Part shown: positions 6,601-13,877 of the stretch, one piece after another | How positions within the stretch are numbered: position 1 is the stretch's first letter | Layout of the letters: each line of letters starts with the position of its first letter | Source of the DNA: a virus | Reading direction: 5' to 3' (one strand) | DNA length: 23,645 nt | Virus record (IMG/VR): IMGVR_UViG_3300024520_000500 | Coordinates: 1-23,645 of that record | Notes under the pieces: model-generated | What the model was told of the DNA's origin: nothing | Seen by the model: only the letters and a program-made list of their open reading frames with translations | Database searches by the model: none | Program-made: the position numbers and the translations under genes

Positions 6601-8216
6601 TGGTTGAAATTCCAATCGACTTGTATCGTGTTGATTATGTCGGGCAGCGAGTGCTCGAGCTCCCCGTAAGCGGCGATCGTTTCATTGTTGAGCTCGGCCA
6701 CGTAGTCGGCGTCGTTCAATACCTGCGTGAACCGCTTTAGTCCTATCTCGCCGCTCGCATAGACCGGCATGTATCCGCCGATCCACAACAGAATTTCGCG
6801 CTCGATGAACCGCTTCGCGTCCTGTTTCTTGATCCCGATAAAACGCAGCCGGATCGCTTCGGGATCGCTACCGTCAGCCGGCGAGGTGCTGTCGTACAGG
6901 TCGACGCCGATGCCGGTGAAATCGGCCGCACGGATGTACGCCGCCGGCATGTCCGCGTGCCAGTGCGCCGGCGTCGTGTCGGCGCCCTGCCCGATTAGTG
7001 TGCCATCCATTACAGAGCGCAGGATCTTGATCGCCGGGCCCTCGAGATAAACGACCTCTTCGATTTTCGGCTGGCGATCATTGTCGGCGCCCGAATTGAG
7101 ATCGACCGCCGCTTGCGACGAACTCAACGCGCCGCGCGCCAAAACGTGCAGACTGATTCCGTCGGTTGTGTGCGTGAACAATGCGGTGCTCGCGTTGCCT
7201 AACGTCGGATGATCGCCGCAACGGATTATCTCGTCCTTGATCTTGACGTAGCACACGGCGGTATTCGGCGCGTCGCTGTAGCCGCCGTCGTGGTCGACTA
7301 AGAAAAACGTGTCGGTTTTATTCGGCTCGTGAACGGGTATGTGCGTTTGCGTCGCAGTGATGTCGGTTTTGAGCGTCGTTGTGTGGACGTCGAAAACGTC
7401 CTTGCGTGCGAACCGCTGCGCGTCGGATGCGTCGATCGTGTAAACGCTATCGCGGTAGGTCGGGCGGTCGACGAAAAACGTGTGCCGCAGTTCGTAGTCC
7501 GCCCATATCATAGTGCCGTAACCGACCCAGACCTGCACGCGAGCGCGGCGCATGCCGTCTCCGTCGGTGTTTATTGCGTCCTCGATCAACTCGGTCAGCG
7601 TGCCGCTTTCCGTTTCCTTTGAGATCGACAGTCCATACACGGACCCGTCGAATCCGGACTGCTCCTCGAACGTGATCGAGCCGCCGGCGCCGGCGACGAT
7701 CGTTTGCGTGTGATAACCGTCGGCACTTTGCAGCGTGCCATTGGTGCCGCCGAGATCGATACGGATCGAGCCCGCCGTGCGCCCGCGGATCCCGAACCGC
7801 ACTATGCAGCTGTCGCCGCTCGCGAAGCGGTTGTTAGTTTGCGCAAGGGTTGCGGCGCCGCCGCCGTACGTCGCCTGTCGGTTCGCCGTGTCGATCGTGA
7901 CGTCGCCGGATACCGTCGTCCAATCGCCGGCGCCGAACTCGCCGTCCTTGACGAAGTTGCGCGGATCGATTACCTCGAACTTCAGATTGCCGATTTCTGA
8001 TATCGCTTTTTCCGGCGTCACGCGTTGCGACACGCCGTCGACGTTGCGCAATGTATCGTTGAGCACGTTCGCGCCGGTCGGGTACTTGGCGTGCACGTCG
8101 CTCGTGGCATAGACGACGTTCGTGTCGGCCAAATCTAGCGACATGCCGACCGTGACGTGTACCTGTTTGTTGAGCGCAAAGTTAGCGCTCGAGAAGTTGT
8201 TGTTATCAATTAACAT
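3690..8216 (-). CDS. Large tail-tip/adhesin protein with Gly-rich, FN3-like and beta-propeller regions (1508 aa)
   Basis: ATG 8216 overlaps the previous stop by 11 bases; no Shine-Dalgarno is visible, so it is probably translationally coupled. Residues 1 to about 665 look like a tail hub or baseplate region (DAQRFARKDVFDV, FIEREILLWIGGYMPVYASG, FHRFNVLEVGDIVRVNLS), with a possible beta-sandwich insertion at about 86-205. Residues 690-925 are beta-rich and end in a Gly-rich block (GGPGGIGTG, GGAGGDGGAG, GDGGGGAPGG). Residues about 1008-1105 resemble a fibronectin type III domain. Residues about 1131-1505 hold seven repeats of 52-62 residues, each with an FG-x-S-V start, a Gly/Ala-rich turn and a VYIY-like strand, close to FG-GAP_2/integrin-type propeller blades. 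The position after the tape measure marks it as the distal host-recognition protein. Domain limits are estimates; the hub assignment is by context. Confidence 0.8.
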   Translation of the reverse strand: MLIDNNNFSSANFALNKQVHVTVGMSLDLADTNVVYATSDVHAKYPTGANVLNDTLRNVDGVSQRVTPEKAISEIGNLKFEVIDPRNFVKDGEFGAGDWTTVSGDVTIDTANRQATYGGGAATLAQTNNRFASGDSCIVRFGIRGRTAGSIRIDLGGTNGTLQSADGYHTQTIVAGAGGSITFEEQSGFDGSVYGLSISKETESGTLTELIEDAINTDGDGMRRARVQVWVGYGTMIWADYELRHTFFVDRPTYRDSVYTIDASDAQRFARKDVFDVHTTTLKTDITATQTHIPVHEPNKTDTFFLVDHDGGYSDAPNTAVCYVKIKDEIIRCGDHPTLGNASTALFTHTTDGISLHVLARGALSSSQAAVDLNSGADNDRQPKIEEVVYLEGPAIKILRSVMDGTLIGQGADTTPAHWHADMPAAYIRAADFTGIGVDLYDSTSPADGSDPEAIRLRFIGIKKQDAKRFIEREILLWIGGYMPVYASGEIGLKRFTQVLNDADYVAELNNETIAAYGELEHSLPDIINTIQVDWNFNHLEKAKDDQYTKSNVLIDTDSIAIWGKANTKRFVFRGVATAVNNDENLRTHFDTFRSRHAGPPLRLTLRVFHRFNVLEVGDIVRVNLSQIRDIHTGTGLDRSFEVQKSSTDWVTGAVNLTLFGSSQAAGAITESVAASHLANTWYTSQGATDLDVPLNISGGNIISNGNLTAGDYFYLGNLQLNSGVTITINGTVRIFVRGFFTQLGSFDGVGRGENGGNGQTLYTNNATQGVVGYVGSPSAGGGLRHTNLSQSTQFIGEKEPNPGVAWSYAPALGALPEFALTINAAGTSLTGLPTKLTGSGGPGGIGTGDYGSTLNANGGAGGDGGAGLLIIARGMSFGASADIDTSGANGSAGQASVSRGDNYWAGDGGGGAPGGFVLLLDGDSTPPNAVARRTASHGASVIRGTRDERTTGSDLLGWLLDEIPDRSSWYFGTQAHTQINAQTKIQFIPEPIGVEEEVIGIVQIATPSAPTITKTSELQAVGPAIGNLIASATISWTVTTDAAFSAYEIQARRTSAAAWRTVAIVSDSTVDEVSINISEGEEWESRLRILSVNNGGDSEWSIAGNQIIGYSARGLFKQLQYNQGPGGSNYGLGVDMARSGLFCIAGAPTGADGLKVNLMKKRGIWEVVNETILSPATTAGNWGHAVSIAQNGQRFMVGDWADTENGAASGRHVIYSFLDGVFTIEHNVAGSAGEGRGESVAINKDDGIFACVGASRYNNGAANDGRIHIYKRTGTAWAPYGASPAPINGPASGQRYFGHVVRFSADGSTLAVLATDFGLGTDGRVYIYRDTGTAFTERDTFDVPEAGLSLTTRDALTISDDGTYIAVASPNHPSTPTEGGVHILKETTTDTWTLQQTIEFQDVSNPTQFGKSLAFGPGDAPTRIAAGASDWHSADHANVGQVQIWDRQTDSEVWTLIQAIETLEPFANQLFGSSVAMSHDTLIVGSVGGSSLGGGVYWFEAVNILEA

Positions 8217-8619
8217 AAGTGCGCAGTTTTAGGACCGTTAGGCGAAACACGTCGAGCCCGACCTCGAGTCGGTCGAACGACCATTGTTCCGTTATGAGAT
8301 AGGCGCGGGTGATAGACGTCGACGGAATGGCGACCGTGCCGAACGGATCGAATTCGAACGGTTCGTAGTTGTCGACGGAGTGCAGGAATTCTTGCCACAG
8401 ATCGATGTCGGCGAGCGCGATCTGCGCGGCTTGTATCGACCAGGTGCCGACGCCGGCGTGTCGCAGCCCTTCGAACTGCCCGCCGACGGATTCGTTAGTG
8501 CGTTTGTTAACCGATCCACTCGGCGCCGATAGGCTCGCGTTGAACTCGAGCGTATATTCGGTGCCGGCCACATGCCCTGTCGAGAGTTGGCGCTCGGCGC
8601 GGTATTCGAAATAACTCAT
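8206..8619 (-). CDS. Minor (distal) tail protein, 137 aa
   Basis: ATG 8619 overlaps the tape-measure stop (ATGA), and the gene sits between the tape measure and the large tail-tip protein. That is the slot of lambda gpM or distal-tail adaptor proteins. The sequence is beta-rich (TEYTLEFNASLSAP, GVGTWSIQAAQIALADIDLW, YEPFEFDPFGTVAIPS, LDVFRLTVLKLRTYVN). The FEFDPFG turn and the repeated strand pattern fit a tail-tip ring protein. I cannot assign it to a named family from sequence alone. Confidence 0.6.
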   Translation of the reverse strand: MSYFEYRAERQLSTGHVAGTEYTLEFNASLSAPSGSVNKRTNESVGGQFEGLRHAGVGTWSIQAAQIALADIDLWQEFLHSVDNYEPFEFDPFGTVAIPSTSITRAYLITEQWSFDRLEVGLDVFRLTVLKLRTYVN

Positions 8620-10409
8620 GCGACGAGCTCCGCTTGCTGTCGGGTTCCCGCATCGATCACTACGACGTCGCGATTGTTGACGGCGTCACGGATCTCGGGG
8701 ATTACGTCGTCGAGCACGAACTGGCGACTCAACACGTTGCCGGTGATATGGATTGTCACGCTCGACTGCGACGTGCTTTCAGGATTGACGGTGATCGGGT
8801 TCGACGGTTCGCCGGGGTTCGCACCGCTGCCGCCGCCGGCGCCGCTGATCCCGCCACTGCCGACCGACGCGGCCTGCGCGAGTCCGGTCGCTGCGATCGC
8901 TGCCACAGATGCCGCGCCGAGTGCTGTGATCTGACCGGCGACCGGCGGGCCCGCGATCGGGCCGAGTTCCTCGAGCGCGCGCATTGCGGCTGCTTTGGTC
9001 GACATGATCGTGTTCGCGATCGCCAACCCTTTATGCAGCGCGATCGCCGCGATCGCTGCCGACTTACTCTTGCCGGCGAATGCCTGCAGGAGTGCGACGC
9101 CTTGCGACAGTGCCGCCATGCGCGCGGTTATTATCATTTCGCTCGCTGTTTCCTCGATTCGGATCCGCTCCGCCGCTTGCTCCGCATACTTGCGCGTCGC
9201 TTCGGCTTCGGGTTCGATCCACATGTCGAGGTGCTTTTGCCGCTCGGCGAGAATCCTTGCTTGTTCTTCCTGCAGGATTTCGAAAATCAGCTGATGCTTT
9301 GCGCGCTCCTGTTCCTCGATCACGTTGAGGTTCGGCAGTCCGATCGGCACGCGTTGCCCTTCCGTGATCGAGATCGGCGGCGCGCGACCGGCTTCGGCCG
9401 CGGCGCTACTCTCACCGATCGCCGCGCGTTCCTTTTGCAATGCGAGAATCTGTTTCTGCACCTCGAGCAATTCGATGGTGCGCGTTTTCAGATCGGCCGC
9501 TTCCTGCCCCGATGCTTTGAGCGCTTCGACCTGCGACAACAGAATGTCGCGGCGGGTGCGCAGATTCGTCAGATCGCCGGCGATATCGGCCAGCCGACCC
9601 TGGTCGGTGTTCAAGACATTAACGAACGAAAGAAACAGTTTTAACTCGGCGGTGCCGTCCTTGAGCTTCGTCACGAACGTCGTAATGTCGTCGGCGAACT
9701 CGACCGCCAGCTGATTGCCGAGCCCCTGCATTGCCGACGTCAGGCGAGTCGTCGCATCCTTTGCTTCCGACATTTTGTCGGCCGTTGCTTTGTCGAGCGT
9801 CAGACCCAGCGCGTCAGCTTCCTTGCGCAGTTCGCGGATCGCGGCCGACCCGCCTTCCATCGTCTGCAGCAGCGCCACGCCTTCGGTGTCGAACAGCTTC
9901 ATCGCGAGCCGAACTTTGTCGGAATCCTTTTCGACGCCCTGCATGGCATCGGCGATCGCTTCGAATTGCTGCTCCGGCCGCAGCCGGCTAAGCGACTGCA
10001 CCTCGAGTCCGAGTTCGGCGAGCGCGCCTTTCGCCTCGCCGGTTCCTATTGCCGCCTCTGCGATCCGCCGGGTCGCGCGCTGAATGCCGGTCGTTAGTGT
10101 CGTGAACTGCACGCCGGTGCGCTCGGCAACGAACTGGTATTGCGAGAGCGCTTCGGTCGATGCGCCCAACCGCGTCGAGAGCTTGTTGATCTGATCGCCG
10201 GCGGCGATCGCCTTTTTGGTGAGCGCAAGCAGACCTATACCGGCGACGCCGGATATCGCAGTCTGGAACTTGAGCAGCGCGCCGCCCGTTTTCGTGACGA
10301 TCGTGCGAAAGGATGTCGTTTGCCGCGCGGCCTGTTTCATCCCGCGTTCAAACTTGGCCGACCGGGTGCGAATGTCGACGATTAGGCTACGAAGTACGCT
10401 TGCCGCCAT
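8616..10409 (-). CDS. Tail tape measure protein (597 aa)
   Basis: Starts at ATG 10409 with GGAG about 10 bases upstream and overlaps the T-like gene by 23 bases. It has the tape-measure layout: a basic helical N-terminus (VDIRTRSAKFERGMKQAARQ), a hydrophobic segment at about 50-64, long coiled-coil stretches (SQVEALKASGQEAADLKTRT, EEQARILAERQKHLD), a C-terminal Ala/Gly-rich hydrophobic region at about 440-535, and a beta-like tail. It sets tail length and leaves the tube during DNA entry. At roughly 0.15 nm per residue the tail would be about 90 nm, short for a siphovirus. Location between the chaperone pair and tail-tip genes confirms the call. Confidence 0.9.
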   Translation of the reverse strand: MAASVLRSLIVDIRTRSAKFERGMKQAARQTTSFRTIVTKTGGALLKFQTAISGVAGIGLLALTKKAIAAGDQINKLSTRLGASTEALSQYQFVAERTGVQFTTLTTGIQRATRRIAEAAIGTGEAKGALAELGLEVQSLSRLRPEQQFEAIADAMQGVEKDSDKVRLAMKLFDTEGVALLQTMEGGSAAIRELRKEADALGLTLDKATADKMSEAKDATTRLTSAMQGLGNQLAVEFADDITTFVTKLKDGTAELKLFLSFVNVLNTDQGRLADIAGDLTNLRTRRDILLSQVEALKASGQEAADLKTRTIELLEVQKQILALQKERAAIGESSAAAEAGRAPPISITEGQRVPIGLPNLNVIEEQERAKHQLIFEILQEEQARILAERQKHLDMWIEPEAEATRKYAEQAAERIRIEETASEMIITARMAALSQGVALLQAFAGKSKSAAIAAIALHKGLAIANTIMSTKAAAMRALEELGPIAGPPVAGQITALGAASVAAIAATGLAQAASVGSGGISGAGGGSGANPGEPSNPITVNPESTSQSSVTIHITGNVLSRQFVLDDVIPEIRDAVNNRDVVVIDAGTRQQAELVA

Positions 10410-10698
10410 ATGCTTTTAGCTCCGCCTTGAATTTCTTCGCCGCCGCGAGTTCGCGTTTCTCTCGCGGGATAAACGGCATAAAGTCGCTCGGCTTGTAGAC
10501 CTTCCGCCGTTTGCTGCTGGTGTTAATGTTCGCAAGCAGTGCGTGGCCGATCGCGACGCGCAGGTCTGCGCGTTCCTCGCCGAACGGTTCGATACTGTAG
10601 TACGCCATCCAATCCGTAAATTCGCCGGACAACATATCGGTCTGTAGCTCGCGGACGGTTCGCCCGCCCAGCGCTAACGCTAGACGGTGCCAGAACAA
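10387..10698 (-). CDS. Tail assembly chaperone, T-like (frameshift or reinitiation partner)
   Basis: The only canonical start is TTG 10698, but the same frame is open up to 10743 and encodes TGLKQRPDRLFWHRLALALG, whose FWHRLALALGG-x-T-V core is characteristic of phage T-like tail assembly proteins. The frame is -1 relative to the upstream G-like gene and they share 25 bases (10743-10719). In lambda-type phages a -1 slip makes a G-T fusion that recruits the tape measure. Here I find no X-XXY-YYZ heptamer in the shared stretch, so the fusion needs a non-canonical slip or the gene is translated by reinitiation near the G stop. The C-terminus is basic (REKRELAAAKKFKAELKAYG) and overlaps the tape-measure start. 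Confidence 0.75.
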   Translation of the reverse strand: MFWHRLALALGGRTVRELQTDMLSGEFTDWMAYYSIEPFGEERADLRVAIGHALLANINTSSKRRKVYKPSDFMPFIPREKRELAAAKKFKAELKAYGGKRTS

Positions 10699-10715
10699 AC
10701 GATCCGGCCGCTGCT

Positions 10716-11114
10716 TCAGTCCTGTATTGCGTCCTCGAGTGACTCAGGTGCCAGCCCGTTAAGTCGCTGCGCTTCCATCGTCAAACGCTCGAGCACCTTC
10801 CACGACTTTTTGCCGAGTCGCTCGATATCGGCCGGATCGGTAAACATAGGTTCGAGATCCTGATCGCAGATCGCGAGCGCCAAGAATTGCAGCCGTTCCT
10901 CCGCAACCGTCACTTCCCCCGACGTTGCCATTAGTGTTGTGCGGTCAATACCCGACAGTGCGCGCACGCGCACGACCGAATTCGCTCCCCACTCTGGCGT
11001 GGGAACGTCCTTGTATAAAACGTCGGTGCCGGCGAGGATCTGCTCGAGCGTCAGCGGCGCCGCGGTGTCGGGTGCCTGCGGCGGTTGTTGTTTCGGTTTA
11101 GTCTCTTTGCCCAT
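10716..11114 (-). CDS. Tail assembly chaperone, G-like (132 aa)
   Basis: Starts at ATG 11114 with CAGGAG upstream, 25 bases after the tail tube gene. The N-terminus is a Lys/Gln/Pro-rich disordered stretch. The middle (NSVVRVRALSGIDRTTLMAT ... ERLQFLALAICDQDLEPMFT) and the helical C-terminus (KVLERLTMEAQRLNGL) match the tail tube-to-tape measure chaperones of siphoviruses. Its place between tail tube and T-like gene is the standard lambda/HK97 order. It should coat the tape measure during tail assembly and be absent from the virion. Confidence 0.8.
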   Translation of the reverse strand: MGKETKPKQQPPQAPDTAAPLTLEQILAGTDVLYKDVPTPEWGANSVVRVRALSGIDRTTLMATSGEVTVAEERLQFLALAICDQDLEPMFTDPADIERLGKKSWKVLERLTMEAQRLNGLAPESLEDAIQD

Positions 11115-11139
11115 AAGTCGTTTAGTGCTCCTGGTTGTT

Positions 11140-11553
11140 TTACGTCCAAGTAACTATTCCGGATATTTCCAGCGTGACGCTCATCGTCACCGCTTCGTCG
11201 ACGGATCCCGTGATCGGCGTGCCGAGCACGTACGCTGAGAACGTCGCGACACTGTTCGGCGAGTCGGTAAAGGTGATTCGCCAGCTGCGCAGCGTGCGAT
11301 TCGTGCGATCGGTGCGGATCCCGGTGTGTGTGGCATCGGCCGGATCGTGCAGAACGTCGATCGATATCTGCCCCTCATCCTGCAGGCCGACGAGCTTTTC
11401 CTTTGCGGTGCTCTGTAGTGTCGTGACGTCGATCACCGACGCCTGCCCGCCGGGCCCGCTGAAACCCTGCACGCCGGCAATCGTCGTGTAGACTTCCGGG
11501 CTCGCAGCGTCGCCTCGTGCAACGATGATCCCTTGTGCTTCGCGTGCTGTCAT
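11140..11553 (-). CDS. Major tail tube protein (137 aa)
   Basis: ATG 11553 has AGAGGT about 7 bases upstream, 4 bases after the DUF3168-type gene; the longer frame to 11619 only overlaps that gene. The protein contains the tail tube pattern: VYTTIAGVQGFSGPGGQASVIDVTTL near the N-terminus, a beta-rich core (GQISIDVLHDPADATH, RSWRITFTDSPNSVATFSAYV) and a final strand pair (TMSVTLEISGIVTWT). This matches lambda gpV/TP901-type tube subunits, but without a C-terminal Ig-like domain. It forms the hexameric rings of the tail tube. As an exposed virion protein it is also a candidate target for the upstream glycosyltransferases, which is speculation. Confidence 0.85.
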   Translation of the reverse strand: MTAREAQGIIVARGDAASPEVYTTIAGVQGFSGPGGQASVIDVTTLQSTAKEKLVGLQDEGQISIDVLHDPADATHTGIRTDRTNRTLRSWRITFTDSPNSVATFSAYVLGTPITGSVDEAVTMSVTLEISGIVTWT

Positions 11554-11557
11554 TTGC

Positions 11558-11932
11558 TTAGACCTCTCGATTCCAAATTGAAATATCCAACGAGCGGCGG
11601 TAGAGATCGGGCTCGTCAACTTCTAACTGCTGGTCGTCGTGACCAGCGACTGCGAAAGTCGTCGCCGCGCGCGCAGCGTCCAGCACGGCGCGCACGAGTG
11701 TCTCGAGATCGTTCGAGTCGCGCACCCAACAGTCGACTTGAATGTGCGGGTTTTCTAGTTCGGTGTAACCCTGCAGATCGTAGAGTGATCGGGCGGTTAT
11801 TCGTTGATACACAAGCGCCGGGTAGGTGACGTCTTGCGGTAGCTTTTCCTCGTAAATCCGCGTCGACACTATGCCGGCGACGGTGCCGTCGAGTCGCAGT
11901 GCGTCATACAAACGTGTTTCGGCGTTGCTCAT
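11558..11932 (-). CDS. DUF3168-type tail terminator/completion protein (124 aa)
   Basis: ATG 11932 overlaps the previous stop (ATGA). The sequence MSNAETRLYDALRLDGTVAGIVSTRIYEEKLPQD... then TYPALVYQRI and PHIQVDCWVRDSNDLETLVRAV follows the DUF3168 family of phage tail completion proteins. These share the fold of lambda gpU-like terminators, forming a ring at the top of the tail where it joins the head. Length is typical. Context between the gp10-like and tail tube genes agrees. Confidence 0.8.
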   Translation of the reverse strand: MSNAETRLYDALRLDGTVAGIVSTRIYEEKLPQDVTYPALVYQRITARSLYDLQGYTELENPHIQVDCWVRDSNDLETLVRAVLDAARAATTFAVAGHDDQQLEVDEPDLYRRSLDISIWNREV

Positions 11933-12345
11933 TTTCTTAACTCGACCTCGATCCGTTCCCAAAGGCGATCGATCACCGCGGTCGCAGCCTGGTCTTTGCC
12001 TTCGTCGAATGCCGGGCGCATGAACGGGCGCGCGCGGTGGTGCTTTGTTCCGTACTCCTCGAACAGCCCGTAGAACGCACCGCCGGCTGATCGCTTGCCG
12101 GATCGCAGGCCGACGACGACGCGGAACTCGTCGCGGTCGCGGCCGCGGCGCGATCGCATAATGATCCCGCGCCGCAGTTGCCCGCTGCGCTTCGGTGCTT
12201 TCGCTTTTGCCTTGCGCCGGAAAATCACCGCGCCGGCGCGGGTCGCGTTGCGCACGACGCGCCCCTGTATTCGCTTGGGTGTGCGACGCAGTAACCGCTC
12301 GAGCTCGGCGGCGCCGAGCATTTGCAATCCGATAGGCTTCGCCAT
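11929..12345 (-). CDS. HK97 gp10-like head-tail joining protein (138 aa)
   Basis: Start set at ATG 12345 (MAKPIGLQMLGAAELERLL), just downstream of the head-closure stop; the longer frame from 12369 overlaps that gene. The basic middle (RRKAKAKAPKRSGQLRRGI) and the FYGLFEEYGTKHHRARPFMRPAFDE motif are diagnostic of the HK97 gp10 family (Y-x-x-F-x-E-x-G-T ... A-R-P-F-x-R-P-A). It belongs to the neck, connecting head closure and tail terminator. It overlaps the next start by 4 bases. Confidence 0.85.
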   Translation of the reverse strand: MAKPIGLQMLGAAELERLLRRTPKRIQGRVVRNATRAGAVIFRRKAKAKAPKRSGQLRRGIIMRSRRGRDRDEFRVVVGLRSGKRSAGGAFYGLFEEYGTKHHRARPFMRPAFDEGKDQAATAVIDRLWERIEVELRK

Positions 12346-12347
12346 GG

Positions 12348-12668
12348 TCAGACGTTTTCCTCGCGGCACTCGAGGTTGAGTTGCCGGTTTCGCTCGCCGG
12401 GATTGAGTGCGGCGAGAATCTCGAACGTGCGCGTGCCGAACTGGATCCGGTGCTTCGTCGTGACGCCGGCGAGGTATCGAAGTACTACCACGTGCGTCGT
12501 ATCACCGCGCACGGTGCTGTTGGCGTTTTTCTCCGTGCCTTTCACGGGATTGATCGACGCACGCCGGGTCGCGAACGTCGACCAGGTGTCGACCGTGCCG
12601 CCGCGCGCGTTCTGCGTCTGCGTCGTTTTCTGGATCGTGACCATGTGGCGCAGCGTGCCGGGGTTCAT
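12348..12668 (-). CDS. Head closure / head-tail adaptor protein (106 aa)
   Basis: ATG 12668 overlaps the connector stop (ATGA). MNPGTLRHMVTIQKTTQTQN..., DTWSTFATRRASINPVKGTE and the HRIQFGTRTFEILAALNPGERNRQLNLEC end are typical of the phage head-tail joining family (PF05521, related to SPP1 gp16 and the HK97/lambda stopper). It forms the ring below the connector that closes the DNA channel until the tail binds. Length and position are standard. Confidence 0.85.
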   Translation of the reverse strand: MNPGTLRHMVTIQKTTQTQNARGGTVDTWSTFATRRASINPVKGTEKNANSTVRGDTTHVVVLRYLAGVTTKHRIQFGTRTFEILAALNPGERNRQLNLECREENV

Positions 12669-13234
12669 ACGGCATAGATCCGGTATTGATCGAGGATCGA
12701 CTCGACGTGCAGCGGCACCTTGGCAACGATCGTGCCGGTTACTATCGGCACACGTGCCTCGTACCAGTGCGCGACAATCATCGCGATCGCCTGGCGCAGC
12801 GCCTGCGGGATTGCGTTCTGATCGCCATACCCGGCAACGTAGGCGAGCAACACGGCGTCGGCCTCGAGCCGCGTCGCCGGCCAGCTGACGCCGTTCGCGC
12901 GCTCTACGATCCCCTGCGGGATGCTCAACTTGTATTGACTCGCGGCCAGCGTTTGCGTCGCGCCGTTTGCGTCGACATATGTGACCGACGCGACAGATAG
13001 GATCGGGCGGCGCTGCAACTTAAATGTCGTGATCGGGAACGCGTCGACGTAATGCGTCAGCGTTTGCGTGAAAAAAGCGCGCCCGGTGTAGTTCTCGGCA
13101 TAGTTCGTCGCGGCTTGGATCAGCAACGCGATATATCCGTCGTCGTCGGTGTGCTCGACCTGCGCGTGTTTCTTCGCGTCCTCGGCCGATATCGGTACGC
13201 CGGCGGGTTCGGTTGTTCGCAGCTCATAAGCCAT
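12665..13234 (-). CDS. gp6-like head-tail connector (189 aa)
   Basis: Start at ATG 13234 (MAYELRTTEPAG), which overlaps the stop of the cassette's last gene by 11 bases; the frame is open to 13291 but that part is inside the upstream gene. The N-terminal ISAEDAKKHAQVEHTDDDGYIALLIQAA is the hallmark of the phage gp6-like family (PF05135). The middle has QRRPILSVASVTYVDANG and the C-terminal helix IPQALRQAIAMIVAHWYE. HK97 gp6 forms the ring under the portal. This gene restarts the canonical head order after the sugar cassette. Confidence 0.85.
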   Translation of the reverse strand: MAYELRTTEPAGVPISAEDAKKHAQVEHTDDDGYIALLIQAATNYAENYTGRAFFTQTLTHYVDAFPITTFKLQRRPILSVASVTYVDANGATQTLAASQYKLSIPQGIVERANGVSWPATRLEADAVLLAYVAGYGDQNAIPQALRQAIAMIVAHWYEARVPIVTGTIVAKVPLHVESILDQYRIYAV

Positions 13235-13877
13235 TGCTAAGGTGCCCCCATGCTTCGCCCGATTCGATGTCGGACCAGTGCCAATCGGCAAACGGTAATA
13301 GGTCGCGCCAGTTCGGCTCGTTGAGAATATGCGTCGCGTCGAGCGCCGTTACCTCAAGACCGAGCAGTGCCGCGCGAACTAGCGCTGTGCTCAGATAACC
13401 GCGGGCGAACCGATGGCGCGTCAGTGCCGCGTACAACGACTCGGTCGGCTTTTCGATTTCCGGGTGCAATCGTACGGTGTCGGCTTGCTCGACCGTGCCG
13501 CCATAGTCGGCGAGGAAAATCGTCCCGCTGTCGCCGGCCTGGTCGTCGATCTCGGGCGGCGCGCGCCCGGTGCCGAGCAAAAACTTGCGACCGCCGTCGG
13601 GCCGCAGCCAACCAAGCGACACGTTCGGCATACTCGCCATGTAGCGGCCTTGCGGTTCAAATCGGTAGTAGGCGCGATCTAACCAGATCGTGCGCTCGTG
13701 CTCGAGCCAATACTGCTTTGCAAAGTGCGGGCCGCTGACGACGTGAACGTCCGCCGGCGCGCGCGGGTCGTGCGTGACGCGAGCAGTCAGCCCGTGCGCT
13801 TCAAAGCCTCGCGAGAGCCACACGCCGTGTTCGACTTGATGTGCCTGCGCAGGATTGACGTGAACGGCAATATCCAT
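13224..13877 (-). CDS. Cassette protein of unknown fold, possibly glycosyltransferase-like (217 aa)
   Basis: ATG 13877 has GAGGT about 9-10 bases upstream and overlaps the preceding glycosyltransferase by 91 bases. The sequence begins MDIAVHVNPAQAHQVEHGVW and has a GFEAHGLTARVTHDP segment, an alternating beta/alpha pattern like the N-terminal Rossmann half of GT-B enzymes. Then come HVVSGPHFAKQYW and RTIWLDRAYYRF. No E-x7-E or other clear catalytic motif is visible and the protein is short for a full GT-B enzyme. The C-terminal part (ALDATHILNEPNWRDLLPFADWHWSDIESG) is Trp/Asp-rich. By neighbourhood it acts on the same substrate as the glycosyltransferases, but this is inference. Confidence 0.6.
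   Translation of the reverse strand: MDIAVHVNPAQAHQVEHGVWLSRGFEAHGLTARVTHDPRAPADVHVVSGPHFAKQYWLEHERTIWLDRAYYRFEPQGRYMASMPNVSLGWLRPDGGRKFLLGTGRAPPEIDDQAGDSGTIFLADYGGTVEQADTVRLHPEIEKPTESLYAALTRHRFARGYLSTALVRAALLGLEVTALDATHILNEPNWRDLLPFADWHWSDIESGEAWGHLSNGL

Noticed and set aside
8634-9644. A 336-codon plus-strand open frame
   Set aside because: It is antisense to the tape measure gene, with low-complexity Arg/Cys-rich translation and no ribosome-binding site; an artefact of high GC.
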